This document shows positions 5,040 to 11,037 of a stretch of 11,037 nt of DNA, piece after piece. A program made the position numbers and the translations under genes. Position 1 is the first letter of the stretch. Every line of letters starts with the position of its first letter. The DNA is from Oscillospiraceae bacterium (GTDB taxonomy: Bacteria > Bacillota > Clostridia > Oscillospirales > Oscillospiraceae): contig JAIEFH010000032.1 of assembly GCA_029067025.1 (NCBI GenBank), positions 1 through 11,037 on the forward strand, written 5' to 3'. The notes beneath the pieces are model-generated. The model did no database searches. It had not been told where the DNA came from and saw only the letters and a list, made by a program, of their open reading frames with translations.

Positions 5040-5666
5040 ATGATCCCCACCCCCGAACAGGCTTGGGAGCTTTTATGCGAATTCAACGAGGGCGACTTCC
5101 ACCGCAGGCACGCCCGCACCGTGGGCGACGTGCTGCGCTGGTTCGCCCAGGAGTTGGGCTATGGCGAGGACGCCGACTTTTGGGAGGCCGTGGGCATCCT
5201 CCACGACCTGGACTTCGAGCAGTGGCCCGACCAGCACTGCACCAAGAGCCAGGAGCTGATGCGGGAGCGGGACATCGACGAGTCCATTGTCCACGCCACC
5301 GCCAGCCACGGCTACGGCCTGACCGTGGACATCCAGCCGGAGCACCAGATGGAGAAGGTGCTGTTCGCCGTGGACGAGCTGACCGGCCTCATCGGCGCGG
5401 CGGCCCTCATGCGGCCCTCCAAGAGCGTCAGCGACCTGGAGGTCAAGTCGGTGAAAAAGAAGTACAAGGACAAGAAGTTCGCCGCCGGGTGCTCCCGTGA
5501 GGTCATCGAGCGGGGCGCGGCCATGCTGGGCTGGGAGCTGGACGAGCTGATCGGCAAGACCATCCTGGCCATGCGGGCCAGCGAGGCAGCCGGCAGGCTG
5601 CCGGGACAGTCGTTCGTCCGCAGGACGAATGACGTCCCCAGGACAGCCGACAAGCTGCCCGATTAA
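5040..5666 (+). CDS. HD-domain metal-dependent hydrolase with a repeat-derived C-terminal tail
   Basis: A 208-residue protein of the HD superfamily, whose members hydrolyse phosphate esters with a metal bound by conserved His and Asp residues. The expected ligands are visible: His24 in the first helix, the HD pair at His55-Asp56 (GILHDLDFE), His90 (ASHGYG), and Asp112 (AVDELTGLI). The segment RPSKSVSDLEVKSVKKKYKDKKFAAG (residues 125-150) is typical of a stand-alone clostridial HD group whose substrate is unknown. Start ATG 5040 has AAGGAG 9 bases upstream. Residues from about 183 to the end (EAAGRLPGQSFVRRTNDV and on) are encoded by copy 3 of the palindromic repeat, so the native C-terminus appears to have been replaced or extended. 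The catalytic core lies before the repeat and should be intact. The stop is 1 base before the trmO start; the two genes form an operon. Confidence 0.88.
   Translation: MIPTPEQAWELLCEFNEGDFHRRHARTVGDVLRWFAQELGYGEDADFWEAVGILHDLDFEQWPDQHCTKSQELMRERDIDESIVHATASHGYGLTVDIQPEHQMEKVLFAVDELTGLIGAAALMRPSKSVSDLEVKSVKKKYKDKKFAAGCSREVIERGAAMLGWELDELIGKTILAMRASEAAGRLPGQSFVRRTNDVPRTADKLPD
5585..5660. repeat. Palindromic dispersed repeat, copy 3, inside the HD gene 3' end
   Basis: Module A is GGCAGCC-GGCA-GGCTGCC (5585-5602). Module B is GGGACAGTC-GTTCGTCC-GCA-GGACGAAT-GACGTCCC (5603-5638). An imperfect module-A-like hairpin with GGACAGC and GCTGCCC follows (5641-5660). It matches copy 1 over nearly all of module B. 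Where the arms differ, the partner base has changed too. The unit supplies about the last 26 codons of the HD gene and ends 7 bases before the trmO ATG. Confidence 0.75.
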
Positions 5667-5667
5667 T

Positions 5668-6339
5668 ATGAAAGCAATCGCCCATATCCGCTCCGATTTT
5701 TCCTCCAAGTTCGGCGTGCCTCGGCAGGCGGGGCTGGTGGAGGAACTGCGGGCCGCCATCGTCTTTGAGCCGCCCTACCGAGTTCCCGAGGCCCTGCGGG
5801 GCATTGAGGGGTTTTCCCACCTGTGGCTCATTTGGGAGTTCTCCAAAAACAAGCGGCAGAACTGGTCGCCCACCGTGCGCCCGCCCCGACTGGGGGGCAA
5901 TCAGCGCATGGGGGTGTTCGCCACCCGCTCCCCCTTCCGGCCCAACCCCATCGGGCTGTCCTGCGTGAAGCTGGAGGGGGTGGAGCTGGACACCCCCGAC
6001 GGCCCGGTGCTGGTGGTCTCCGGGGCCGATCTGGTGGATGGCACCCCCATCTTCGACATCAAGCCCTATCTCCCCTACGCCGACTGCCGCCCCGAGGCGG
6101 TGGGCGGCTTTGCGGGAGCGGCCCCCGAGGGGGCGCTGACGGTGGATATTCCGCCCCATTTGTTGGAGCGTGTGCGGTCGGACCGCCGGGCGGCGCTGGC
6201 CGGCGTACTGGCCCAGGACCCCCGACCCCACTATCAGGACGACCCCCAGCGGGTGTACGGCTTTGGCTTTGCCGGGCTGGAGGTGCGCTTCCGCGTGGGG
6301 GACGGGGTGCTGACGGTGGTGGACATCAGCAAGGAATAA
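5668..6339 (+). CDS. trmO: TrmO-type tRNA (t6A37) N6-methyltransferase (TsaA/YaeB family)
   Basis: A 223-residue protein of the TsaA/YaeB family. In E. coli, TrmO uses S-adenosylmethionine to methylate N6-threonylcarbamoyladenosine at position 37 of tRNA-Thr, tuning decoding. Family signatures are clear: the N-terminal domain with GGNQRMGVFATRSPFRPNPI (residues 77-96, the TsaA signature), GLSCVKL, then ADLVDGTPIFDIKPYLPYAD (120-139). A C-terminal part with QDPRPHYQ (183-190) and YGFGFAGLEVRF follows. Length fits the family (E. coli 235). The frame is open upstream to 5629, but only through repeat sequence; conserved protein begins at ATG 5668. No Shine-Dalgarno is visible before it, because the repeat occupies that stretch. 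Only 1 base separates it from the HD stop codon, so translation probably depends on coupling. A terminator follows 4 bases after the stop. Confidence 0.92.
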   Translation: MKAIAHIRSDFSSKFGVPRQAGLVEELRAAIVFEPPYRVPEALRGIEGFSHLWLIWEFSKNKRQNWSPTVRPPRLGGNQRMGVFATRSPFRPNPIGLSCVKLEGVELDTPDGPVLVVSGADLVDGTPIFDIKPYLPYADCRPEAVGGFAGAAPEGALTVDIPPHLLERVRSDRRAALAGVLAQDPRPHYQDDPQRVYGFGFAGLEVRFRVGDGVLTVVDISKE

Positions 6340-6343
6340 AGCG

Positions 6344-6381
6344 ATACCGCGGGGAGCTGTTGGCTCCACGCGGTATTTTTT
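6344..6381 (+). terminator. Rho-independent terminator after trmO
   Basis: Stem ATACCGCG (6344-6351) / CGCGGTAT (6369-6376), one internal mismatch, then GGAGC / GCTCC and a 5-base loop, followed by a run of six T (6376-6381). It lies between the convergent trmO and hflX stops and serves mainly trmO, since the minus side has only a weak T stretch. Confidence 0.9.
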
Positions 6382-6383
6382 GC

Positions 6384-7646
6384 TCAGCGCTGGACGAGAT
6401 ACTCCCCCAGCCGCCCCAGGGTCTTGGGGGTGCACACGGCGGTGACTTCGATGGCCTCGCCGTACTCCACCTGCTCCACCTTGGCCTCCCGGTAGAGCGC
6501 GTCCAGAATGCCGCCCTTGTCGTAGGGGAGCCGCAGCTCCACCCGGCGCACGCCGGCGTCCAGCCGCTTGCCGATGGCGGACAATAGGCTGTCCAATCCC
6601 GCCCCGGTTTTGGCGGAGATGGACACGATGCCGTCCCCGTGGGGCAGGATGTCCCCCACAAACTTGTCGCACTTGTTGAACACCTCTAAACGGGGCGTTT
6701 CCGCCGCCCCCAGCTCCTGGATCAGCCGATCCACCACGTCCGCCTGCTCACGCCAGTTGGGGTCGGAGGCGTCGATGACGTGAAGGAGCAGGTCGGCAAA
6801 GGTCAGCTCCTCCAGGGTGGCTTTGAAGGCGTCCACCAGCTGGTGGGGCAGCTTGGAGATAAAGCCCACGGTGTCTGAGATCAGCACCGTGCAGGTGTCG
6901 GAGATTTCCAGCGTACGGGTGGTGGTGTCCAGGGTGTCGAACAGCCGGTCGTTGGCCGGGATGTCCGAGCCGGTGAGGGCGTTCAAAAGGGTGGACTTGC
7001 CCGCGTTGGTGTAGCCCACAATGGCCACCACGGGCACCTCGTTCTTCTCCCGCCGCTCCCGCTGGGTGGCCCGGACCCGGCGCACATCTTTGAGTTCGTC
7101 CTCCAGCTTGTCGATTTTCCGCCGGATGAGCCGCCGGTCAGACTCGATCTGGGTCTCGCCGGGGCCCCGGGTGCCGATGGCGCCCTCCTGCCGCTCCAGG
7201 TGCTTCCACATACCGGTCAGCCGGGGCAGCAGGTACTTATACTGGGCCAGCGCCACCTGGAGCCGCCCCTCGCTGGTTCTCGCCCGCTTGGCGAAGATGT
7301 CCAGGATCAGGGCGGAGCGGTCCATGACGGTGACGCCCAGCTCCTCGGTGAGCACCCGCTGCTGGGAGGGGGACAGGGGGTTGTCAAAGATGACGATGTC
7401 CGCCTCCAGGCGCTGGACAAGCTCCTTGACCTCCTCCACCTTGCCCTCGCCGATGAAGGTGCGGGGGTCGGGGGAGGATTTGTTTTGCAGCACCGTGGCT
7501 AGGCACTGGCCCCCCGCCGTGTCCAGCAGGGCGGCCAGCTCGTCCAGGGATTCGTCAGTGGCGTTCTCCTCCCGGCTGAGGTTGGGGGCGTTGAGGCCCA
7601 CCAGCACGGCGCGGTTGATCTCTTTTACTTCGGTTTTGTCAAACAT
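6384..7646 (-). CDS. hflX: Ribosome-associated GTPase HflX
   Basis: A 420-residue GTPase of the Obg-HflX superfamily that binds the 50S subunit and helps split stalled or stressed ribosomes. The N-terminal HflX domain (about 1-160) contains the TFIGEGKVEEV segment and the DRSALILDIFAKRARTSEGR motif. The family linker GTRGPGETQIESDRRLI (158-174) follows. The G domain has Walker A GYTNAGKST (211-219), the DTVGF G3 motif (258-262), NKCD G4 (324-327) and SAK G5 (344-346). Length is typical. ATG 7646 is the only sensible start; its ribosome binding site is poor, with GAGG about 13 bases upstream. That upstream stretch is part of a 20-base direct repeat whose second copy lies 68 bases away, and a short overlapping upstream frame is present. 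No clear promoter was found before it, so it may be cotranscribed with the hydrolase upstream. Confidence 0.96.
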   Translation of the reverse strand: MFDKTEVKEINRAVLVGLNAPNLSREENATDESLDELAALLDTAGGQCLATVLQNKSSPDPRTFIGEGKVEEVKELVQRLEADIVIFDNPLSPSQQRVLTEELGVTVMDRSALILDIFAKRARTSEGRLQVALAQYKYLLPRLTGMWKHLERQEGAIGTRGPGETQIESDRRLIRRKIDKLEDELKDVRRVRATQRERREKNEVPVVAIVGYTNAGKSTLLNALTGSDIPANDRLFDTLDTTTRTLEISDTCTVLISDTVGFISKLPHQLVDAFKATLEELTFADLLLHVIDASDPNWREQADVVDRLIQELGAAETPRLEVFNKCDKFVGDILPHGDGIVSISAKTGAGLDSLLSAIGKRLDAGVRRVELRLPYDKGGILDALYREAKVEQVEYGEAIEVTAVCTPKTLGRLGEYLVQR

Positions 7647-7650
7647 ATAC

Positions 7651-7738
7651 GGTAAAATACCTCGTTTTCTATTGTGTGGGCGCCCATCCCTGCGGGGGCG
7701 GGTACTGGAAGCATTGAGGGTAAAATACCTCGTTTTCT
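7651..7738. repeat. 20-base direct repeat in the hflX leader
   Basis: The string GGTAAAATACCTCGTTTTCT occurs exactly at 7651-7670 and again at 7719-7738, 68 bases apart. On the coding (minus) strand each copy contains CGAGGTATTTTACC, and each is followed by an ATG within a few bases: the hflX start for one copy and a short frame for the other. The 48 bases between them are GC-rich, with a small CGCCC/GGGCG stem. It looks like a partial duplication of the leader. Confidence 0.7.
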
Positions 7739-7762
7739 TTGCCCTTTACCAGCGCAGAACAA

Positions 7763-8839
7763 TTATCTGCCTTGATATTCCGCCTGCGCGATTTCGTGTA
7801 TGATAGCTGAAAACTCCTCTGATTTTGATTCTAACAAGCCATGTGTAGTATTCTCCATAATATACATTTTTTTGCGGGGGGCGTTTACCAACTCGAAATA
7901 ATCTTGCGCGATCAGATAATTGGTCTGATAATCTTTGTCGCCATTGATATTATAGAATGGCACTTGATAATCGGTTTTGCCAAGCAAGGAGAACTTGTTA
8001 AACTCATCCGACTTTAAAAATTCTTCATATACGCTGTAATTCGAATTGATATACTTTATAAAATCCCCTATTGAGTAATATGGATTAAATATCTGCGCGG
8101 CGATCAAGTTATAATCTGTTCCGTCAACCAACATATTGTAGCCGTATTTTTCCATTAGTGCGTTTCGAGCCACAAAATATTCCGTTGAGAGATCATCTAT
8201 ATTCAATTTCTCAATGAGGCGGCGGCCTTCTTCATCGTTTCCTGCCCATTTGACGGCTTCCTCTTTAAAGGCGATTTCATTCTGATAAAAGTCAATGAGT
8301 TGCCCTGTTCCAATATAACATTCGTAATATTCAGGATATTCAAGAATAAGGTTGCACCCGAAATACGTTCCCCACGAATGGCCAAGCAATGTTATTTTAT
8401 CCTTGCCGAGATAGTCTAATAAGTATTTTGTCATTTCTACGCCATCACTCATCATGAGGTCATAGGTCAATGCGGTGTCATTCTGGTCGGAAGAATAGCT
8501 TTTGCCGCAATTCCGCTGATCCCACGTAACAACCGTGTACACATCGGACCATTTTCTGGTGAAGGCATAATCATAAGGGCTTGTAGCCGAGCCCGGCCCG
8601 CCATGCAGATATAATAAAACGGGGTTGTCTTTATCCTGCCCGTAAATACTGATCCACTGCTTTGTGCCGTTTATATCTACATATAATGTCTCATTTATAC
8701 CGCCCTCAGGTGTTCGGTCATAAATCCTCTGCCCGATAAACCGAACAATGAAAAAAAGTACAATGATGGCAACAAGCACAATGAGCAGCCACTTCAGTAT
8801 TTTAACAAAACCTTTCAAAAACTTTTTCGTTTGTGTCAT
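7763..8839 (-). CDS. Membrane-anchored alpha/beta hydrolase (proline iminopeptidase-like), AT-rich
   Basis: A 358-residue serine hydrolase. An N-terminal membrane anchor (about residues 15-34, preceded by Lys-rich cytoplasmic residues) should leave the catalytic domain outside the membrane. Catalytic features: LHGGPGSATSPYDY (78-91), where HGGPG forms the oxyanion hole as in prolyl aminopeptidases; WDQRNCGKS (106-114); GHSWG with nucleophile Ser155; GDKD with acid Asp303 (or Asp301); and TTHG with His333. Substrate is unknown; a peptide or small ester is plausible. The gene is visibly richer in A and T than all its neighbours and uses AT-ending codons, which suggests horizontal acquisition. 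Its ATG overlaps the flavin-reductase stop (ATGA), with GGAGG about 13 bases upstream inside that gene, so translation is probably coupled. The hflX start lies 116 bases beyond its stop. Confidence 0.9.
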   Translation of the reverse strand: MTQTKKFLKGFVKILKWLLIVLVAIIVLFFIVRFIGQRIYDRTPEGGINETLYVDINGTKQWISIYGQDKDNPVLLYLHGGPGSATSPYDYAFTRKWSDVYTVVTWDQRNCGKSYSSDQNDTALTYDLMMSDGVEMTKYLLDYLGKDKITLLGHSWGTYFGCNLILEYPEYYECYIGTGQLIDFYQNEIAFKEEAVKWAGNDEEGRRLIEKLNIDDLSTEYFVARNALMEKYGYNMLVDGTDYNLIAAQIFNPYYSIGDFIKYINSNYSVYEEFLKSDEFNKFSLLGKTDYQVPFYNINGDKDYQTNYLIAQDYFELVNAPRKKMYIMENTTHGLLESKSEEFSAIIHEIAQAEYQGR

Positions 8840-9336
8840 GCTTTTTTCAGCGCCTCCACGATCTCGCCCCAGTAGATGTCATGGAAATCGTCGTGATAGG
8901 ATTTTTTCTTCACGTCCTCCGGCACGGCGGCGGGATCCATGGGCATGGCCATGCGCTTGCGGCACACCAGCACCAGCTCGGCCTGCTCGAAGTAGGGGGC
9001 GTTCCCCGCCCCGGCGGCCACGGTGAAGCCGCACTCCTTCACCTTGTCCACGTCCCGGCCGCTCTTGGTGCCGCACAGGGAGAGCTGGGGGCGGTACTCC
9101 TGGGAGAAGAAGGACAGGGTGAAATACTCGCTCTCCTTCATGAACTGGTTGGTGTACCGCTGGGGTCTGACATAAGCGGTAGCCATGGGCACGCCCCACA
9201 GCCAGCCCAGCGCCCCCCAGGAGGCGGTCATGGTATTGCAGTGCTCGGGCGTGCCGGCGGTGACCAGCATCCACCGATCGTCCATGGCGGAGAAGGGGTT
9301 CAGATCCAGGCTTTTGGGGTCAACTTTTTGAAACAT
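8836..9336 (-). CDS. Flavin reductase-like (FMN-binding split barrel) family protein
   Basis: A 166-residue protein of the flavin reductase-like fold. The family pattern is seen in the N-terminal half: WMLVTAG at residues 22-28, then NTMTASWGALGWLWGVPMA (34-52), the stretch that contacts the FMN phosphate and ring. AYVRPQRYTNQFM (54-66), YFTLSFF and LSLCGTKSGRDVDKV (85-99) follow. Such proteins bind FMN and may reduce it with NAD(P)H or serve as small oxidoreductases; the partner is unknown. The frame runs upstream to 9417, but GGAGG (9 bases before ATG 9336) and the conserved start fix the shorter form. The upstream extension would cross the rpmE terminator. It overlaps the downstream hydrolase by 4 bases. 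A TATACT-like -10 near 9366 is possible but no good -35 box accompanies it. Confidence 0.85.
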   Translation of the reverse strand: MFQKVDPKSLDLNPFSAMDDRWMLVTAGTPEHCNTMTASWGALGWLWGVPMATAYVRPQRYTNQFMKESEYFTLSFFSQEYRPQLSLCGTKSGRDVDKVKECGFTVAAGAGNAPYFEQAELVLVCRKRMAMPMDPAAVPEDVKKKSYHDDFHDIYWGEIVEALKKA

Positions 9337-9383
9337 GACGGGATACCTCCTGATTTTGATAGAATAGTATATGCATATAAGCG

Positions 9384-9426
9384 AAAAAAGAGAAAGACCC
9401 GCCGCAATTGCTTGCAACGGGTCTTT
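9384..9426 (-). terminator. Rho-independent terminator of rpmE
   Basis: Read on the minus strand: stem AAAGACCCG / CGGGTCTTT (9418-9426 with 9393-9401), an inner GCAA/TTGC stem, then a T-rich tail with six T in a row (9384-9389). It starts 12 bases after the rpmE stop and separates it from the flavin-reductase gene. Confidence 0.9.
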
Positions 9427-9438
9427 GAACTGACAGGT

Positions 9439-9639
9439 TTAGCCCAGACCGAACTTCTTGTTGAAGCGGCTGACGCGTCCGCCGGTATCCACCATCTTCT
9501 GCTTACCGGTGTAGAAGGGGTGACACTTGGAGCAGACTTCCACCTTGATGTCCTTTTTGGTCGAGCCAGTCTCGATCACGTTGCCGCACGCGCACGTAAT
9601 GGTGGTGTGGTTGTAGTTGGGATGGATGCCTTCCTTCAC
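9439..9639 (-). CDS. rpmE: 50S ribosomal protein L31 (zinc-binding form)
   Basis: A 66-residue ribosomal protein of the large subunit, at the 50S-30S interface. The sequence is diagnostic: KEGIHPNYN at the N-terminus, then TCACGN, STKKDIKVEVCSKCHPFYTG, and a C-terminal RVSRFNKKFG. Four cysteines (16, 18, 36, 39) form the metal site of the zinc-containing C+ type; many bacteria also carry a Cys-less paralogue for zinc starvation, not seen here. The start codon is GTG (9637-9639), with AGAGGTGA 6 bases upstream. It is a single-gene unit with its own promoter (9720-9748), a roughly 75-base leader with secondary structure, and a strong terminator. L31 leader RNAs that bind the protein have been described in several bacterial groups, so autoregulation is possible. 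Confidence 0.97.
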   Translation of the reverse strand: MKEGIHPNYNHTTITCACGNVIETGSTKKDIKVEVCSKCHPFYTGKQKMVDTGGRVSRFNKKFGLG

Positions 9640-9712
9640 GGGGATTCACCTCTTTCTGTCGATCAAAAGTCCAGGGGCACCAGTGCCGCGCACAACGACC
9701 CCTTGTAAACGC
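9640..9712 (-). promoter_or_regulatory. Structured rpmE leader, candidate L31 autoregulatory RNA
   Basis: Between the predicted transcription start and GTG 9639 lie about 73 bases that can fold. AGGGG (9699-9703) pairs with CCCCT (9673-9677), enclosing 21 bases. Alternatively GGCAC-TG-GTGCC forms a tight hairpin in the same place, so the two folds compete. Ribosomal leaders of the L31 type are an established class, but I have not matched this sequence to a covariance model. Confidence 0.35.
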
Positions 9713-9719
9713 AAACCGT

Positions 9720-9748
9720 ATCTTATCATGTCTCGCGGAAAAATGCAA
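9720..9748 (-). promoter_or_regulatory. Promoter of rpmE
   Basis: On the minus strand TTGCAT (9743-9748), 17 bases, then TAAGAT (9720-9725), within the sequence TGATAAGATA. The spacing is ideal. A long A/T-rich stretch (9750-9778) lies directly upstream, as a UP-element-like region would. Confidence 0.6.
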
Positions 9749-9779
9749 GGATTTTTTTTGATTTCTCAAATCTTTTTCC

Positions 9780-9925
9780 CGGCGGGTTGTTACAGCTCCA
9801 CCTCATGGCCCACGCTGTCGTCGGGGCAAAGTCCGCTCTGTTTCGCTTCCGCCTTCGGCGAAAGCTCCACCCGCTCCCTTGCCCCTCCTCTCCCCACAAA
9901 AGCTAAAAGGCGCTTTTGCGGGGGC
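9780..9925. other. addA-rpmE spacer with hairpins, possible dispersed repeat
   Basis: This gene-free stretch holds two hairpins. CCCCACAAAAG (9892-9902) pairs with CTTTTGCGGGG (9913-9923) with one wobble and a 10-base loop. It lies 5 bases past the addA stop, but no T-run follows. GCTTCCGCC-TTC-GGCGAAAGC (9845-9865) is the other. The rest is compositionally biased with no convincing gene. Such hairpin-rich spacers in this kind of genome are often multicopy, but no second copy lies in the window. Confidence 0.4.
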
Positions 9926-9927
9926 CC

Positions 9928-11037
9928 CTATACCGCAAGCGCTTGGCCCACACTAAAAAACCACAAATACCGATGGCCTACTGTCACGCCCGCCGCCTGG
10001 GACAGGGCCCGGGTGTAGGCGTCCAGCTGGGGGCGGTACTCCTCGGCACGGCGGGCAACGGTGTTTTCACTCACCCGGTCGGTTTTGAAGTCCACCACGG
10101 TGACCGTGCCGTCCTCCTCCGCGAACCAGCAGTCTACCACGCCCTGGAGGAGGACTTCCTCCCCCGGCTCGGCCTCTTCGTAGTAGTCCGCCGCGGGTGT
10201 AAGCAGGGAGAACTTGAATTCCCGCTCCACACGCTGGGACTTGCGCAGGCGCTGACCCAGCCCGGATTGGAAGAAGTCCAGGATGTCCGCCGGGTTCACC
10301 GCCTCCCCCTGCTGGGGCGTGATGTACTGGCCCGCCACAAGGCGGGTGACCTCATCGGAAATTTCCCGCAAGCTGCCGGTGCGGTCATAATTCAGGTACT
10401 GCATCACCATGTGCAGGGCGGTGCCCCGCTGGGCGGGGGTGAGGGGCCGCTGCCCCTCAAATACCGGGCGGCGCAGCGTGGTCTGGGGGGCGGCGGGACG
10501 CAGCTCCGCAGCGTTCTCGGCGGCCTCCGCGTCCTTCTCCCTTCCCTTGAGCTGGGTGGCGGTGAGCTTGGAGGGGATGGCGGCGCAGCTTTGGTGGGGG
10601 TAGTGCCAGCTCAGCCGCTCCGCCAGGTCGTCGGGGGGCTGCGCGCCGGCCTCGGCCCGCGCTGACCCGCCGCCCAGGCCCTGGGGATGTTCGCAGTCCG
10701 CCCCGGACAGCATTCGGATGTCCCAGGGACAGCCCTCGTCCGCCGGGAACTGGGGCCGGGGGACATCCAGCGACTCCCAGAGGGGGGCGCTGTCCCGCCG
10801 GCACAGCACGGGGGTGAGCACCCAGTCCGCCATGGACCGGGCCTCGGCCATCTGCCGGGGCGGGGGAGGGCACTGGGCCTGACCCGCCAGCGCGGCCAGG
10901 CTCCCGCCCCGGCCGTTGACGGCGGTGAACAGGATCAGCTTGTGCTCGGCCCGGGTCACGGCCACGTACAAAAGCCGCATCTCCTCCGCCCGGAGCTGCC
11001 GCCGCAGCCGCAGGGCCACCGCGTCCCGGGCGATGGT
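9928..11037 (-). CDS. addA: ATP-dependent helicase/nuclease subunit A, C-terminal part (5' end beyond window)
   Basis: The last 369 residues of AddA, the helicase-nuclease subunit of the AddAB complex that processes double-strand DNA ends for recombination in Firmicutes. The frame is open to the window edge, so this is a fragment of a roughly 1200-residue protein. The first residues hold superfamily 1 helicase motif VI (EEMRLLYVAVTRAEHKLIL, about 18-36). A low-complexity Pro/Ala-rich linker follows. The RecB-type nuclease domain then has RGTALHMVMQYL (His209), GVVDCWF (Asp302), VVDFKTD (Asp316, Lys318) and YRPQLDAYTRAL, which together form the metal-binding active site. The C-terminal LWFFSVGQALAV and stop TAG (9928-9930) are typical. 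The expected upstream partner, addB, would lie outside the window. A hairpin follows the stop codon. Confidence 0.93.
   Translation of the reverse strand, partial: TIARDAVALRLRRQLRAEEMRLLYVAVTRAEHKLILFTAVNGRGGSLAALAGQAQCPPPPRQMAEARSMADWVLTPVLCRRDSAPLWESLDVPRPQFPADEGCPWDIRMLSGADCEHPQGLGGGSARAEAGAQPPDDLAERLSWHYPHQSCAAIPSKLTATQLKGREKDAEAAENAAELRPAAPQTTLRRPVFEGQRPLTPAQRGTALHMVMQYLNYDRTGSLREISDEVTRLVAGQYITPQQGEAVNPADILDFFQSGLGQRLRKSQRVEREFKFSLLTPAADYYEEAEPGEEVLLQGVVDCWFAEEDGTVTVVDFKTDRVSENTVARRAEEYRPQLDAYTRALSQAAGVTVGHRYLWFFSVGQALAV

Noticed and set aside
5503..6672. Minus-strand open frame (389 codons) across trmO and the end of hflX
   Set aside because: It crosses two genes with unmistakable family motifs and a terminator; its translation is low-complexity Gly/Arg/His sequence.

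Overview
The window looks like chromosomal DNA of a GC-rich, endospore-forming, anaerobic Firmicute, most like the Oscillospiraceae (Flavonifractor/Oscillibacter/Intestinimonas type). This placement is inferred from a SpoIIID sporulation regulator, an AddA-type helicase/nuclease, the Firmicute style of its promoters and strong AGGAGG-like ribosome binding sites, and high-GC coding sequence. A sigma-28 (SigD/FliA) type promoter hints that the organism is motile. No rRNA, tRNA, CRISPR array, transposase or phage gene was seen.

Layout. Positions 1-333 (minus): start of a small one-helix membrane protein, cut by the window edge. 514-762 (plus): spoIIID behind a sigma-E-like promoter. 821-1219 (minus): a secreted Cys/His-rich protein made of two 36-residue repeats, separated from spoIIID by a strong hairpin. 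3918 down to 1328 (minus): a cysteine desulfurase followed by a MATE efflux transporter, probably one operon read from a good sigma-A promoter at 3954-3982. 3986-4125: two palindromic repeat units between this promoter and the next, divergent one. 4214-4972 (plus): an unrecognised cysteine-free protein preceded by a near-perfect sigma-28 promoter. 5040-6339 (plus): an HD-domain hydrolase and the tRNA methyltransferase TrmO, read from a perfect TTGACA-N17-TATAAT promoter and closed by a clear terminator at 6344-6381. A third copy of the palindromic repeat forms the last codons of the HD gene and lies where the trmO ribosome binding site would be.

The right part is all on the minus strand: addA (3' part only, running off the edge), a possibly repetitive spacer, rpmE (ribosomal protein L31) with its own promoter, structured leader and terminator, a flavin-reductase-like gene, an AT-rich membrane-anchored alpha/beta hydrolase overlapping it by ATGA, and the ribosome-associated GTPase hflX. 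The hydrolase has clearly lower GC than everything around it and is probably a later arrival. A 20-base direct repeat lies between it and hflX.

Most genes are housekeeping or accessory genes with separate jobs, not one pathway. The most interesting items are the palindromic repeat family, whose arms differ by compensatory base changes and which has been absorbed into a reading frame; the sigma-28-linked protein of unknown function; and the secreted Cys/His repeat protein. I did not find a convincing new multi-gene defence or biosynthetic system.
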